A stretch of 64,000 nucleotides of DNA from Mesorhizobium sp. 131-2-1 (GCF_016756535.1 NZ_AP023247.1:1612501-1676500); one strand, 5' to 3'; counted from the stretch's first letter, positions 10,825-21,006 are shown. Translations and numbers: made by a program. The notes: a model not told the origin generated them from the letters alone.

Positions 10825-12657
10825 TCATCTGGAGGGAACGCTTTCCGGTTGCCGGCGCGCCTCGTGGGCCCTGGCGACAAAATTGCGCCAGCCGCCATAG
10901 GCCGAGATATCCGTCGCAGCCAGCAGGCCGGCGGTCTCGGCCAGGAAGCCCTTCGCCGACGTGCCATCGTCGAGATCGATCGTGCCAATGCCGAGCGGTG
11001 GCGGGATGGCGGCGACGAAACGGCCGAAGGCATCGGCGCAAAGCCGCCAGACCTCGACCTCGATCGCCGTGCCGCCGCTGCCGACCCGGATAAGCCCCGG
11101 CTTGGGCGTCGCCTGGCCGGCAAGCTCATAGAGCTTGTAGGAGGGGGTCGTCCGCGTCGCCCTGCAGAAGCGAGCGCCGGCGTCCTTGAGCTGGCCATTG
11201 AGCGGCATTCCCGAAAGATGCGCGCCGACAACCACCAGCTCGATCGTGCCGTCCTTGGCCGACACGCTCGCCGGTTGCGCGCTAGGCTGCCGCCATCCGG
11301 TCGCGCCGAGAGCTAGGCCGCTCGCGGCATGGAGGTCGCGCGCGGTCGCCGCGACGAGGCCGTCCCTTCCGGCGGACGCGAGCACGGTGACGCTCATCGG
11401 CAGGCCATCGGCGCGTGTGCCGGTCGGCACGGCGATGCCGCACATGTCGAGCAGGTTGACGAAATTGGTGTAGGTGCCCAACCGGCTGTTGGTGGCGATC
11501 GGATCGGCAAGCACGGCATCGAGCGTGTAATGGGTTGGCGCGGTCGGCACGCAGAACAGGTCGACGGAGGCGATGACCGGGGCGAGCCGCGCCTTGTAGG
11601 CCTGCAGGGCATAGAGCCCGCGGAAGGCGTCGGCGGCCGACAGGTTTCTGGCGCCGCCGATGATCTTGCGCGTTACCGGATGGAGCGCCGCTTCGTTCGC
11701 CTCGAAGAAATCGCGGATCGCGGCATAGCGCTCCGCCACCCAGGCGCCTTCGTAGAGCAGATCGGCGGTGGCGTAGAAGTCGCCGAATGGAATCTCGACG
11801 AGCCGGCAGCCTAGCCGCGACAGCAAGGCCAGCGACGCCTCGAAACCGGCCTGCATTGCCGCATCGCCGAAGAATTTCCGGTCGGCTTTTGCCGGGATAC
11901 CGACGTTCAGCGCCGGCGGGCGCGGCGCGAGCGATTGGACGGCGATGTCACGCGAATAGGGATCGGCCGCATCGCGCGCGGCGGCGACGGAGAATACAGC
12001 GTAGGCATCGTCGACGGTCAGCGCGAAGACCGAGACGCAGTCGAGGGTCCGGCAGGCCGGCACCACGCCGGTCGTCGACAGCGCGCCGACGGTCGGCTTC
12101 AGCCCGACAATGCTGTTGAGGCCGGCCGGGATGCGCCCCGAGCCAGCGGTATCGGTGCCCAGCGCGAAGGAGACGATACCGCGCGCCGTCGCCACCGCCG
12201 AGCCGGAGGAGGAGCCGCCCGGCACCAGTTTCGGCTCGATCGCATTGCGAGGGATCGGCCATGGCGTGCGCGCGCCGACGAGGCCGGTGGCGAACTGGTC
12301 GAGATTGGTCTTGCCGACGACCAGGGCGCCCGCGGCCTTCAGCCTCGCCACCACGGTGGCGTCGCTCACGGGCGTGTAGGAAAATTCGGCGCAGGCGGCC
12401 GTGGTCGGCATGCCGGCGACGTCGATATTGTCCTTGACGGCGAAGGGGACGCCCCAGAGCGGCCTTGCCACGGGGTCGAACGGACCCAGCGCCTCGGCCT
12501 CGGCCAGCATCTCGGCCCGCGTCGAAAGGTGGATGAAGATGCCGGGATCGTCCGCCGCCGCGATGCGGGCCAGTACCGTATCGATCACCTCGGCGATGCC
12601 GGTGCCGCTTTGGTAGGCCGCGTGCAGGCTGCCAATGTCGAAGTGGATGTCACTCAT
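10825..12657 (-). CDS. atzF: Allophanate hydrolase
   Basis: This 610-residue enzyme splits allophanate (urea-1-carboxylate) into ammonia and carbon dioxide. The N-terminal amidase-signature domain (about 1-450) has the catalytic lysine in VKDNIDVAG, GGSSSGSA, and the nucleophile region GTDTAGSGRIPA. A C-terminal domain (about 480-600, GTIELVVVGAHLSGMPLNG onward) is the allophanate-hydrolase-specific extension, which separates it from plain amidases. The ATG at 12657 has GGGGGAGA upstream and overlaps the cupin stop by 4 bp. It is the last gene of the leftward operon and fits the final step of biuret breakdown. Confidence 0.93.
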   Translation of the reverse strand: MSDIHFDIGSLHAAYQSGTGIAEVIDTVLARIAAADDPGIFIHLSTRAEMLAEAEALGPFDPVARPLWGVPFAVKDNIDVAGMPTTAACAEFSYTPVSDATVVARLKAAGALVVGKTNLDQFATGLVGARTPWPIPRNAIEPKLVPGGSSSGSAVATARGIVSFALGTDTAGSGRIPAGLNSIVGLKPTVGALSTTGVVPACRTLDCVSVFALTVDDAYAVFSVAAARDAADPYSRDIAVQSLAPRPPALNVGIPAKADRKFFGDAAMQAGFEASLALLSRLGCRLVEIPFGDFYATADLLYEGAWVAERYAAIRDFFEANEAALHPVTRKIIGGARNLSAADAFRGLYALQAYKARLAPVIASVDLFCVPTAPTHYTLDAVLADPIATNSRLGTYTNFVNLLDMCGIAVPTGTRADGLPMSVTVLASAGRDGLVAATARDLHAASGLALGATGWRQPSAQPASVSAKDGTIELVVVGAHLSGMPLNGQLKDAGARFCRATRTTPSYKLYELAGQATPKPGLIRVGSGGTAIEVEVWRLCADAFGRFVAAIPPPLGIGTIDLDDGTSAKGFLAETAGLLAATDISAYGGWRNFVARAHEARRQPESVPSR

Positions 12658-13004
12658 CTCGTCTCCCCCAGGATGATCACCGGCAGGTCCCACTGGATCA
12701 GCACGACACAGCCCTCCTTCGTCCACACCGAATGCTCGGTACCGACCGGATTGAGGACCACGCTGCCCGCCGGATAGTCGCCGTTCTCGTCGCTCTGTGT
12801 GCCTTCCAGCACAATGATGGTTTCCAGCCCGGCATGGCGGTGCCGCGGCACGCCGGCGCCCGGTTGGTATTTGAGGACCGCGACGGACGGTTCGACCGGT
12901 CCGCCCCTGAGCAGCCAGTGCACGCCGATGCCGTCGCGGAAAGGCTCGAACGCCAGATCGCGCCAGCCGCCATCAAGCAGGCCGGCAAAACTCAGATTAG
13001 GCAT
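12654..13004 (-). CDS. Small cupin-domain protein
   Basis: This 116-residue single cupin has metal-site motifs [16 protein letters not shown] and, later, GTEHSV. Small cupins of this kind often accompany amide or ureide degradation genes, but no specific reaction can be given. The ATG at 13004 lies inside the end of the isochorismatase-like gene (overlap 8 bp) and its stop overlaps the atzF start by 4 bp, so it is firmly inside the operon. Confidence 0.85.
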   Translation of the reverse strand: MPNLSFAGLLDGGWRDLAFEPFRDGIGVHWLLRGGPVEPSVAVLKYQPGAGVPRHRHAGLETIIVLEGTQSDENGDYPAGSVVLNPVGTEHSVWTKEGCVVLIQWDLPVIILGETR

Positions 13005-13665
13005 TCGCAATTCCCTTGAGCACCTGATCGGTCGTCGCCGTCCAGCCGACGATCGCGCCTTGCGCCCTGATCATCGCCAGGGCGGCCGCCTTGAATTCGG
13101 GAAAGTAGCTTTCCGTGGCGTCCTCGGCGACGAGGCACTCGTAGCCGCGGTCGTTGGCCTCGCGCATCGTCGTCTGGACGCAGACCTCGGTTGTCACGCC
13201 GGCGAACACCAGCTGGCGGGCGCCGATCCGTTTCAGCTCGTCGCCGAGGGTAGTCGCATAGAAGGCGCCCTTGCCGGGCTTCTCGATGACGATCTCACCA
13301 GGCAGCGGCGCGAGCTCGTCGAGGATCGCTGTGCCGGGCTCGCCCGCGATCAGCACGCGCCCCATCGGACCGATATCGCCGATGCGGATCGACGGGTTGC
13401 CGCGGTCGCGCTTGGCGGGCGGCAGGTCCGACAGGTCGGGCCTGTGGCACTCCATGGTATGGATCACCGGCAGGCGGGCGGCGCGGAAGCCTTCGATCAG
13501 CCGCTTCACCGTCGGCACGATCGCCACCACCCGACTGACGTCGTTGCCGAGGCTGGCGCCGAAGCCGCCCTGCTCGGCGAAGTCGCGCTGCATGTCGATG
13601 ACGACGAGCGCCGTCGTCTCGGTCTTGAAGGCAAAGGCGAAGGGCTGCGCTGCGATTTCCGCCAT
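12997..13665 (-). CDS. Isochorismatase-like hydrolase, candidate triuret hydrolase
   Basis: This 222-residue cysteine hydrolase carries the family triad: Asp in VVIDMQRDF (Asp24), Lys in EKPGKGAF and Cys in [13 protein letters not shown]. It is a diverged paralogue of the biuret-hydrolase-like protein encoded at 15208-15909. Known operons of this type pair a biuret hydrolase with a triuret hydrolase and allophanate hydrolase, so it may remove the first ammonia from triuret or act on another ureide. RutB-like ureidoacrylate hydrolysis is the alternative. Its start overlaps the ATPase stop by one base (TGATG). Confidence 0.85.
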   Translation of the reverse strand: MAEIAAQPFAFAFKTETTALVVIDMQRDFAEQGGFGASLGNDVSRVVAIVPTVKRLIEGFRAARLPVIHTMECHRPDLSDLPPAKRDRGNPSIRIGDIGPMGRVLIAGEPGTAILDELAPLPGEIVIEKPGKGAFYATTLGDELKRIGARQLVFAGVTTEVCVQTTMREANDRGYECLVAEDATESYFPEFKAAALAMIRAQGAIVGWTATTDQVLKGIANA

Positions 13666-15197
13666 CAGTGATGCCCCGCCATGTGCTCGCCGATCGTCTG
13701 CACGCTCGCCTGGGCGATCGGCGTCTCGTAGACGAGCGCGCCGTCGGACATGACGAGGATGCGGTCGGAAAGCTCCAGCAGCTCGTCGAGGTCCTCCGAC
13801 ATCAGCAGCACGGCAGCGCCGGCATTGCGCGCCTTCATGATGCGGGCGCGGATTTCGGCGACGGCGGAAAAGTCGAGGCCGAAGCAGGGGTTGGAAACGA
13901 TCAGCAGGTCGACCTCGCCCGTCAGCTCGCGGGCGAGCACCGCGCGCTGCACGTTGCCGCCCGACAGCGAGGCGATCGGCGAGGAGAGCGATGCCGTCTT
14001 GACCTTGAACTGCTCGACAAGCCGGGCGCTGAAAGTCTTGATGGCGCCGGCGCTGATCCAGCTCACCGGCCTGCCGCTGCCGTCGACGTCGAAGGTGCGA
14101 AAGGCGATGTTTTCGGCCACCGTCATCCTTGGCGCGCAGGCATTCTTCAGCGGCTCCTCCGGGATCAGCCGCACATTGAGCGCGCGAGCCTCGGCGCGCG
14201 TCGCCGCATAGGCCGTGCCGCGCACCATGACTTCGCCCTGATCGCGGGCGCGCTGGCCGGCCAGCACCTCCAGGAATTCCTTCTGGCCATTGCCGGAGAT
14301 GCCGGCGATGCCGACGATCTCGCCGGAGCGCACGCCGAGATCAGCGATGTCGATCGACTTGAGGCCGGTGCGGTCGGGCGCCTTCAGCGCCTTGACCTTG
14401 AGCACGATCTCGGCGTCCAGCTTCGGCTCGACGCGGCTGTCGAGGGCGGCGATCGGCTGGTCGCCGATCATCATCGCCGCCATCTCTCTGTGAGTAAGGG
14501 CGGAGACCTTGCCGGTTCCGGTGGGCCTGCCCTTGCGCAGCACCGTGATGTCGTCGGCGAAGGCCGTGACCTCATGGAATTTGTGGGAAATCATCAGCAC
14601 GGTGAGATCTCCGGCCTTGGTCATGCCGCGCACCAGGCCAAGCACTTCCTGCGCCTCGCCGGGGGTGAGCACGGATGTCGGCTCGTCCAGCACCAGGAAG
14701 GAGCGGCCAAGATAGAGCTGCTTGATGATCTCAAGCTTCTGTTTCTCGCCGGCGGCGAGCTCGGCCACCTTGACGTCGAGCGGCAGCTTGAAGGGCATGC
14801 GTTCCATGAATTGGGCGAGCGCGCCGCGCTCCTTGCGCCAGTCGATCACGCCGGGCACCTTTTCGCGCGAGATGACCAGGTTCTCGGCGCCAGTCAACGA
14901 AGGCACCAGCGTGAAATGCTGATAGACCATGCCGAGGCCGAGCGCCGAGGCATCCCTGGGGCTGGCGACCGCGACCTCGCGTCCGTCGACCAGCATGTCG
15001 CCGGAGGTCGGGTGATAGAAACCCATCATGCATTTGACCAGCGTCGACTTGCCGGCGCCGTTCTCGCCGAGCAAAGCGTGGAAGGAACCGGCCGGCACCT
15101 TGATCGAGACGTCGTCGAGCGCCGTGAAGGCGCCGAAGCGCATGGTCATGCCGATGGTCTCGACGCCGATCGCTTTCCGATGGGGAGTTCCGCTCAT
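13665..15197 (-). CDS. ABC transporter ATPase, double domain, BMP/nucleoside type
   Basis: This 510-residue protein has two ABC domains in tandem. The first has Walker [10 protein letters not shown], a Q-loop VYQHF, a non-standard signature ELAAGEKQK and Walker [11 protein letters not shown]. The second has a degenerate Walker A (GISGNGQKE), signature [10 protein letters not shown] and Walker B with Asn ([10 protein letters not shown]). This pattern is normal for the importers that use BMP-type binding proteins and for RbsA-type ATPases. It drives the importer formed with the permeases at 15948-18016. Confidence 0.93.
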   Translation of the reverse strand: MSGTPHRKAIGVETIGMTMRFGAFTALDDVSIKVPAGSFHALLGENGAGKSTLVKCMMGFYHPTSGDMLVDGREVAVASPRDASALGLGMVYQHFTLVPSLTGAENLVISREKVPGVIDWRKERGALAQFMERMPFKLPLDVKVAELAAGEKQKLEIIKQLYLGRSFLVLDEPTSVLTPGEAQEVLGLVRGMTKAGDLTVLMISHKFHEVTAFADDITVLRKGRPTGTGKVSALTHREMAAMMIGDQPIAALDSRVEPKLDAEIVLKVKALKAPDRTGLKSIDIADLGVRSGEIVGIAGISGNGQKEFLEVLAGQRARDQGEVMVRGTAYAATRAEARALNVRLIPEEPLKNACAPRMTVAENIAFRTFDVDGSGRPVSWISAGAIKTFSARLVEQFKVKTASLSSPIASLSGGNVQRAVLARELTGEVDLLIVSNPCFGLDFSAVAEIRARIMKARNAGAAVLLMSEDLDELLELSDRILVMSDGALVYETPIAQASVQTIGEHMAGHH

Positions 15198-15207
15198 CGC
15201 CGGTTCC

Positions 15208-15909
15208 TCATGGCAACTGGGCGACGAGCGCGGCGGAATTCGACACCGCGCCGAACACGCCGCCCTGCATCTTGATCATCTTGATCGCCGCCAGATGGTT
15301 GCCGTAGTCGGTCGCTCCGCAGCAATCCTCCAGCATCACGCATTCGAAGCCGCGGTCGTTGGCCTCGCGCATGGTGGTGTGCACGCAGACATCGGTGGTG
15401 ATGCCGGTGAGCACGATGTTTGCGATGCCGCGCTGGTTGAGGATAAGCTCGAGGTCGGTGGCGCAGAACGAGCCCTTGCCGGGCTTGTCGATGATCGGCT
15501 CGCCCTCGGCCGGATAGAGGTCGGGGATGATGTCCCAGCCCGGCTCGCCGCGCACCAGGATGCGTCCGCACGGACCTGGGTCGCCGATGCCGGCATTGAT
15601 GCGGCGCGAGCGCCAGCGCTTGTTGGCCGGCAGGTCGGCGAGGTCGGGGCGATGGCCCTCGCGCGTGTGGATGATGGTGTAGCCCTTGGCGCGCATGGCC
15701 GACAGCACCGACTTGATCGGCTCGATCGGCGCCCTGACCAGCGACAGGTCGTAGCCCATGTGGTCAACATAGCCGCCCGGCCCGCAGAAATCGGTCTGCA
15801 TGTCGATGATGATCAGCGCCGTGTTGTCCGGCCTGAGCTCGCCATTGTAGGGCCAGGGATAGGGATCGGCGTCGATGTAGCGCTGGGTGATCTCGGCTCT
15901 GGCGTTCAT
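15208..15909 (-). CDS. biuH: Biuret hydrolase (isochorismatase-like)
   Basis: This 233-residue cysteine hydrolase has Asp in [11 protein letters not shown], Lys in [11 protein letters not shown] and Cys in [13 protein letters not shown]. The N-terminal [11 protein letters not shown] and the [11 protein letters not shown] and [12 protein letters not shown] segments closely resemble the Rhizobium leguminosarum biuret amidohydrolase as I remember it. It would convert biuret to allophanate and ammonia, feeding the allophanate hydrolase at the operon end. The ATG at 15909 has a GGAG site upstream. No alignment was run, so the name is a strong inference. Confidence 0.8.
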   Translation of the reverse strand: MNARAEITQRYIDADPYPWPYNGELRPDNTALIIIDMQTDFCGPGGYVDHMGYDLSLVRAPIEPIKSVLSAMRAKGYTIIHTREGHRPDLADLPANKRWRSRRINAGIGDPGPCGRILVRGEPGWDIIPDLYPAEGEPIIDKPGKGSFCATDLELILNQRGIANIVLTGITTDVCVHTTMREANDRGFECVMLEDCCGATDYGNHLAAIKMIKMQGGVFGAVSNSAALVAQLP

Positions 15910-15947
15910 GGCAAAAACTCCGGTCTCGCGAGCGGTTCCTGGGAGGG

Positions 15948-16874
15948 TCACTTGGTGATCGACAGTTCGCCGGGCGCGCCGGCGAGCGTCCGGCTCGGCG
16001 ACGAGGTGGCGATCATGATGATGAGGGTGAGGATGTAGGGCGCAGCGTAGAACAGGTAGTAGCCCTGCGTGACGCCGACCGACTGCAGCGCCGGACCGAG
16101 AGCGCCGGCACCGCCGAACAGGAGCGCGGCGGCAAAGCAGCCGAGCGGGTTCCAGCGCGCGAAGATGACCAGCGCCACCGCCATCAGCCCCTGGCCGGAC
16201 GAGATGCGCTCGGTCCAGCTGCCGGGATAGTAGAGCGACAGATAGGCGCCGCCGATGCCGGCCAGCGCGCCGCCGACGCCGGTGGCGAGGAGGCGCACCG
16301 TGTTGGGGTTGAGACCCATGGCGCGCGCGGCATCGGCGCTGTCGCCGACCACGCGCACGATCAGGCCGACACGGGTGTTGCGGAAGGCCCACCAGAGGAA
16401 GACGGCAAGGGCGGCGCCGATCAGGAACAGCACGTTGACATTGAGCGCCGCCTGCACCTGCGGGATGTTCGACCAGGCGCCGAAGGGGATCGCCGGCAGG
16501 TCGGGCGCCGAGGGCTGGATGAAGGGCTTGCCGAAGAAGAAGGCGAGGCCGGTGCCGAACAGCATCAGGGCGATGCCGATGGCGATGTCGTTGACCTTCG
16601 GGAATTTGCAGATCCAGCCATGGAAGAGGCCGAAGGAGAGGCCGGCGATTGCCGCGGCAAAAAGGCCAGGCCATGGCGAGCCGGTCATCACCGCCACCGC
16701 GTAGGCGCTCATGGCGCCGAACACCAGCGTGCCCTCGAGACCGAGATTGATGCGGCCGGAGCGCTCGGTGATGGCCTCGCCAAGCGAGACGAAGATGAAG
16801 GGAGTGGAGACGCGGATGGCGCCGCCCAGCATGGCGAGCGGCACGCCCCAGAGGCCGATGTCGGTCGTTTCCAT
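15948..16874 (-). CDS. ABC transporter permease, BMP/nucleoside type
   Basis: This 308-residue polytopic membrane protein has about eight or nine hydrophobic segments and the family block [20 protein letters not shown] near the N-terminus, plus [16 protein letters not shown] in the middle. It belongs to the BPD_transp_2 family. With the permease at 16874-18016 it forms the channel of the importer. The genes overlap by one base (TGATG). Confidence 0.93.
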   Translation of the reverse strand: METTDIGLWGVPLAMLGGAIRVSTPFIFVSLGEAITERSGRINLGLEGTLVFGAMSAYAVAVMTGSPWPGLFAAAIAGLSFGLFHGWICKFPKVNDIAIGIALMLFGTGLAFFFGKPFIQPSAPDLPAIPFGAWSNIPQVQAALNVNVLFLIGAALAVFLWWAFRNTRVGLIVRVVGDSADAARAMGLNPNTVRLLATGVGGALAGIGGAYLSLYYPGSWTERISSGQGLMAVALVIFARWNPLGCFAAALLFGGAGALGPALQSVGVTQGYYLFYAAPYILTLIIMIATSSPSRTLAGAPGELSITK

Positions 16875-18016
16875 CAGGTGGTCCCCTTCAAGGAATCGGG
16901 CCTCTGCCAGAGGTCCGGGTTGAAGAGCTTGAAGCGGCCGTAGAAGGTCTCGCTGAACAGGATGACGATGAAGAGCATGCCCTGCAGCACCAGCACGGTC
17001 GCGTCGGGCAGGTCCATGCGGCGCTGGATCAGGCCGCCGGAGGCGTCGATGCCGCCAAGCAGGATGGCGACCGGGATGATGGCCAGCGGATTGTGGCGGG
17101 CCAGGAAGGCGACGAGGATGCCGGTGTAGCCGTAGCCGGCGGCAAGCGAGCCGTTGGCGCTGCCTTGCACGGCCGCGACCTCCAGCATGCCGGCAAGGCC
17201 GGCGAAACTGCCGGCCAGCGCGGTAAACCCGACGATCAGCGGCCCGACCGCAAGCCCCTGCACCTGCGCTGCCCTGACATTGCCGCCGGCGATGCGGGCG
17301 GCAAAGCCCCAGCGGGTCTTTTCGATCAGCAGCCAGGAGAGCACGCAGGCGAGGATGCCGACGACGAGGCCCCAATGCACCTCCATGCCCGGAATGTTGC
17401 CGATCCGGTAGATGTCGGCCAGCGGCTGGGTCGAGGGCTTGTTGAGCGAGGCCGGATCGCGCAGCGGTCCTTCCACCAGATGATTCATCAGGGCGATGGC
17501 GATGTAGGCCATCAGCAGGCTGGAGATGGTTTCGTTGACGGCGCGATAATGGCGGAGCGCGCCGACGGCACCAATCCAGATGCCGCCGGCGGCCATGCCC
17601 CCCACGCCCATGAGAGGGATGACGAGAAAAGACGATGCGCCGTTCAACGCCACGCCGACGGCGGCAGCGGCGACGCCGCCGAACACGATCGCGCCCTCGC
17701 CGCCGATGACGACCAGGCCGAGGCGCGCGGGCAGCGCCACGCAGAGCGCCGCAAGCAGGAGCGGAGCGCCGCGCGACAGAGAGTTCTGGATCGAGAACCA
17801 GGAACCAAAGCCGCCCCGCCACATGGTCTCGTAGAGCTGGACAGGCGACTTGCCGACCAGCGCCACGAACAGGCTGAACAGCACCATGCCGACGAACAGC
17901 GCCGCGAGCGGAATGACAAACGCCTCAGCCCGCCTGGCGGTCCATTCGAGCGCCGCCCGATATCTCCTGGCGCCGAGAATGGCCGGCATGTCGGCGCTGC
18001 TCACCGTGTCCGTCAT
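16874..18016 (-). CDS. ABC transporter permease, BMP/nucleoside type
   Basis: This 380-residue BPD_transp_2 permease has about ten membrane segments. Motifs are [21 protein letters not shown] with [10 protein letters not shown], and [15 protein letters not shown]. The longer N-terminus is typical for the first permease of BMP-type systems. It lies between the binding protein (27 bp upstream) and the second permease, and would carry a nucleoside-like or ureide substrate inward. Confidence 0.93.
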   Translation of the reverse strand: MTDTVSSADMPAILGARRYRAALEWTARRAEAFVIPLAALFVGMVLFSLFVALVGKSPVQLYETMWRGGFGSWFSIQNSLSRGAPLLLAALCVALPARLGLVVIGGEGAIVFGGVAAAAVGVALNGASSFLVIPLMGVGGMAAGGIWIGAVGALRHYRAVNETISSLLMAYIAIALMNHLVEGPLRDPASLNKPSTQPLADIYRIGNIPGMEVHWGLVVGILACVLSWLLIEKTRWGFAARIAGGNVRAAQVQGLAVGPLIVGFTALAGSFAGLAGMLEVAAVQGSANGSLAAGYGYTGILVAFLARHNPLAIIPVAILLGGIDASGGLIQRRMDLPDATVLVLQGMLFIVILFSETFYGRFKLFNPDLWQRPDSLKGTT

Positions 18017-18043
18017 CGTCCCGTCTCCCTCAGCCGGACCGGA

Positions 18044-19171
18044 TCAAGCGGTCGAGCCGACGACGCCCTCGACCAGATAGTCCATGCTTTCGAGCTCGAT
18101 GGCGGTCTCGACGAAGGCCTGTCCGTCGGTGGCGACGACGACGCCCTTGTTGCTCTTCAGCGGGCCCTTGATGACGGAGAAGCCGCCCTTCATCATTTCG
18201 GCCAGGGTGGCGTCGAATTGCTTGCGGGCCGCTTCGCCGACAGCGGGGCCGAGCGGGCTCATCTTGACGAAGCCGTCGGCCAGGCCGCCGCGCGTGAAAT
18301 TGGGCAGCGGCGTGCCAGCGACGAGGTCGTCTACGAACATCTTGTAGACCTTGGCCCAGTTCCATTCCGCGCCGGTCAGGTATTTCTCCGGCGCCAGCGG
18401 GCTCTGGTTGGCGTGATAGCCGCAGACAAAGGCGCCGCGGCCGGCGGCCGTCTCGACCACCACCTTCGGGCTGTCGACATGGCAGGTGATGACGTCGGCG
18501 CCCTGGTCGACCAGCGCGTTGGTGGCCTCGGCCTCCTTGACCGCCAGCGACCATTCGCCGGTGAAGATCACCTGGCAGGTGATCGTCGGATCGACAGAGC
18601 GGGCGCCGAGCAGGAAGGAATTGATGTTGAGCAGGACCTGCGGGATCGGCTTGGCGGCTACGAAGCCCAGCTTCTTCGACTTGGAAGTGTGACCGGCGAC
18701 GACGCCGTTCAGGTATTGGCCCATGCCGATATAGCCGAAATAGGAACCGGCGTTCATCGGGTGCTTGTCCTTGTTCCACATGCCGCCGCAATGGCGGAAC
18801 TGCACGTCTGGGAACTTCGCGCATATGGCGAGCATATGCGGATCGAAATAGCCGAAGGAGGTCGGGAAGATCAGCGAGGCGCCGTCGAGGTTGATCATCG
18901 ATTCCATCGTCTTCTGGACGTCGACCGTCTCGGGAACGTTCTCTTCCTCGACGACGGAAATGCCTTCGATGCTCTTCAGCGTGGCGGCGCCTTCGGCATG
19001 CGCCTGGTTGTAGCCGTAGTCGTCCTTCGGGCCGACATAGATGAAGCCGACCGTCGCCGAGGCGGCGAGCGCCCTGCGGATCGGAAAGGCCGCCGAGGCC
19101 AGACCGAGCGCCGCTCCGGCGGCGGAGGTCCTGAGCAGATCGCGGCGGCTAAGCATGAATCTCTCGGTCAT
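18044..19171 (-). CDS. BMP family ABC substrate-binding protein
   Basis: This is a 375-residue periplasmic binding protein of the BMP/PnrA-like type. It begins with a twin-arginine signal (LSRRDLLRTSAAG) and a hydrophobic stretch ending near ALAASA, so export by Tat is likely. The mature part begins VGFIYVGPKDDYGYNQAHAEG, the family opening. BMP proteins bind purine nucleosides or related ring or urea-like compounds; given the enzymes downstream, biuret- or triuret-like ligands are plausible. ATG 19171 has AGGGGAG upstream. First gene of the operon that ends with atzF. Confidence 0.92.
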   Translation of the reverse strand: MTERFMLSRRDLLRTSAAGAALGLASAAFPIRRALAASATVGFIYVGPKDDYGYNQAHAEGAATLKSIEGISVVEEENVPETVDVQKTMESMINLDGASLIFPTSFGYFDPHMLAICAKFPDVQFRHCGGMWNKDKHPMNAGSYFGYIGMGQYLNGVVAGHTSKSKKLGFVAAKPIPQVLLNINSFLLGARSVDPTITCQVIFTGEWSLAVKEAEATNALVDQGADVITCHVDSPKVVVETAAGRGAFVCGYHANQSPLAPEKYLTGAEWNWAKVYKMFVDDLVAGTPLPNFTRGGLADGFVKMSPLGPAVGEAARKQFDATLAEMMKGGFSVIKGPLKSNKGVVVATDGQAFVETAIELESMDYLVEGVVGSTA

Positions 19172-19460
19172 ATCGAATGCTCCCCTTTTTGGACCCGATC
19201 CCGGGTCGGTTGATGTTCTCTGGAAAAGTGCATGCAATCACTGTGCCAGTTTCAAAGCTTGGTTTTTTGTAATAAAATCAATGAACGACTTTAGAAGCCC
19301 TGCATAAAGGCGCGGCAAGTGCATGCACTTTCTGCCCGATAAATGACCAATTTGACAGAGAGGTCAAAATATAGGCATACAAGTGCAGCCTTGAGTCGAA
19401 ATTCAGCCCGTGAGCCGTCCACCTCGCGGGCCTGCCTGCAACAAACTGGACGGAGGAGAC
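19172..19460. promoter_or_regulatory. Divergent control region with two GTGCATGCA-type sites
   Basis: A perfect 14-bp palindrome AAGTGCATGCACTT lies at 19317-19330. A second, 11/14 matching copy (AAGTGCATGCAATC) lies at 19226-19239, about 90 bp away and 55 bp upstream of the leftward operon. These are good operator candidates for the GntR regulator encoded at 19461, which would then control both the operon and itself. The region is AT-rich compared with its surroundings. Confidence 0.6.
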
Positions 19461-20162
19461 GTGTCGGCAAAGCGCAGCTTGATCAGGTCGGGCACGACCG
19501 TGGATCAGATGGTGAGGGCGATCGCGGACCGCATCGTCACCGGCTATCTGCGCCCCGGCGAGAGGCTAGACGAGGGCTCGCTCGCCGCCCGCTTCGACGT
19601 CTCGCGCACGCCGGTCCGCGAGGCGCTCGGCCATCTCAGCGCCATGGGGCTGGTCGAGAGGCGGCCCAACCGCGGCGCCATCGTCGCCGTGGTGACGCAG
19701 GAGCATCTCGCCTCGATGTTCGAAAGCATGGCCGAGCTGGAAGCGATCTGCGCGCGCTTCTCGGCCGAGCGCATGACCGGCAGCGAGCGCCGGGCGCTCG
19801 AGATGGAACATCAGGCTTCGGCGCGCCTGGTACAGCTCGGCGCCGAGGAGGACTACGAGTATTTCAACACCGAGTTCCACAGCCGGCTTTACCGTGGCGC
19901 CCACAGCGCGCATATCCAGGACCTGACCGTGACGACCCGCAGCCGGCTGGCGCCGTTCCGGCGCGCGCAGTTCATGCTGCCCGGCCGGCTGGCCAAATCC
20001 TGGCAGGAACACGACCTGATCGTCACCGCGATCATGCGCGGCGACGGCGCGGCGGCGGGCAAGGCCGCCAGGGACCATGTCTCGATCGTCAGCGAGGCGA
20101 GCGCGGTGTTCGCGGCCGCAGAGCCGGCTGCTCCCGCGCTCAGCCGATCTGCGCGTCAATGA
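19461..20162 (+). CDS. GntR family regulator (FCD domain) of the biuret-type operon
   Basis: This 233-residue regulator has a winged helix-turn-helix (about 12-75: LAARFDVSRTPVREALGHL) and an FCD domain (about 85-215, with NTEFHSRLYRGAHS). I start at GTG 19461 because GGACGGAGGAGAC precedes it directly. It is divergent from the BMP importer operon and two palindromes lie between. Its last 23 bases overlap the end of the convergent LuxR-type gene. Confidence 0.92.
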   Translation: MSAKRSLIRSGTTVDQMVRAIADRIVTGYLRPGERLDEGSLAARFDVSRTPVREALGHLSAMGLVERRPNRGAIVAVVTQEHLASMFESMAELEAICARFSAERMTGSERRALEMEHQASARLVQLGAEEDYEYFNTEFHSRLYRGAHSAHIQDLTVTTRSRLAPFRRAQFMLPGRLAKSWQEHDLIVTAIMRGDGAAAGKAARDHVSIVSEASAVFAAAEPAAPALSRSARQ

Positions 20163-20952
20163 TCTCGACGAAGCGGGCGAACAGGCCGGCCTGCGACTTG
20201 ATCTTGAGCTTGCGATAGATGTTGCGGCGGTGGACCTTGACGGTTCCCGGCACGATCCTGAGCGCCCGGGCGATCGATTCCGTCGAGTGACCCTGAAGCA
20301 CGAGGTCGACGACCTGCTTCTCGCGTGAGGTGAGAGACAGGCTCTTCCAGATATGCGCGCGGTCGAATTCGCTGGCGATCGCCACCGCCTCGCCGCGTGG
20401 CGAGGCGGCCGGCGCGTCGACCGGCAGGTTCGGCCAGCGCAGCCTGACCAGGCTGATCACCGCCGGCGCCATGTCGCGCAGCAGCCTGGCGTCGGCGGTC
20501 CCGAACGGCCCCGAGGCGCGAAGGCGCATCAGCGAGAGCACCACCGCATCCTTGCCCGGCAGCGCAACGAAGAAGCCGACCTCCTCGGCGAGCTTCGTCT
20601 GGGTGTAGTAGGAGCGGTAATACTCGCTGGCATAGAAGCGGTCCGGTGCGAGCTCGCGCATGCGCCAGAAACCCTCCTTGCGCTCGACCGCCGCGTGATG
20701 GAATGGGTCGAGCAAGTACGGCCCCTCCTGATAGAGCGCGACGAAGACGTGGCTTTCTGCCGGAGAGAATGTCTCGAACAGCAGCGGCGGGCGCGCGGCG
20801 CCGCGATAGCCGAAGATGACGCAATGATCGAAACCGACATGACCGCGCAGCCAGCCGACCATGGCGCGGCCGAAATGATCGCCGCTTGGTTCCCGCGTCG
20901 CGGCGATGACGGTGCCGAGCCCGTTGTAGTCATCGCTGCGGGAAACGGCCAA
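20140..20952 (-). CDS. LuxR-type regulator
   Basis: This 270-residue protein has a C-terminal LuxR helix-turn-helix (last about 65 residues: LTSREKQVVDLVLQGHSTE and GTVKVHRRNIYRKL). The N-terminal part, about 190 residues, has no response-regulator aspartate pattern and is a sensor of unknown ligand. I start at TTG 20952, after GAGGGGTATGAA; an ATG at 21018 would add 22 residues and run through a palindrome that looks like an operator. It is divergent from the polyamine-type ABC operon and probably regulates it. Confidence 0.85.
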   Translation of the reverse strand: MAVSRSDDYNGLGTVIAATREPSGDHFGRAMVGWLRGHVGFDHCVIFGYRGAARPPLLFETFSPAESHVFVALYQEGPYLLDPFHHAAVERKEGFWRMRELAPDRFYASEYYRSYYTQTKLAEEVGFFVALPGKDAVVLSLMRLRASGPFGTADARLLRDMAPAVISLVRLRWPNLPVDAPAASPRGEAVAIASEFDRAHIWKSLSLTSREKQVVDLVLQGHSTESIARALRIVPGTVKVHRRNIYRKLKIKSQAGLFARFVEIIDAQIG

Positions 20953-20984
20953 TTCATACCCCTCTAAACGATAAAATAGGCTAA

Positions 20985-21006
20985 ATATACCACCTGCGAG
21001 GTATAT
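20985..21006. promoter_or_regulatory. Palindromic operator between LuxR-type gene and ABC operon
   Basis: Arms ATATACC (20985-20991) and GGTATAT (21000-21006) are perfect and separated by 8 bp. A nested palindrome ACCT-GCG-AGGT lies at 20992-21002. The surroundings are AT-rich. It is the obvious binding site for the LuxR-type protein and overlaps likely promoters for both directions. Confidence 0.5.

Noticed and set aside
13668..15275. Long plus-strand frame opposite the BMP-type ATPase
   Set aside because: It is antisense to a gene with clear Walker and signature motifs; its product is rich in His, Arg, Asp and Glu in the pattern typical of GC-rich shadow frames.
17093..19213. 706-codon plus-strand frame opposite permease and binding-protein genes
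   Set aside because: It crosses the boundary of two well supported genes on the other strand and has the same low-complexity shadow composition.
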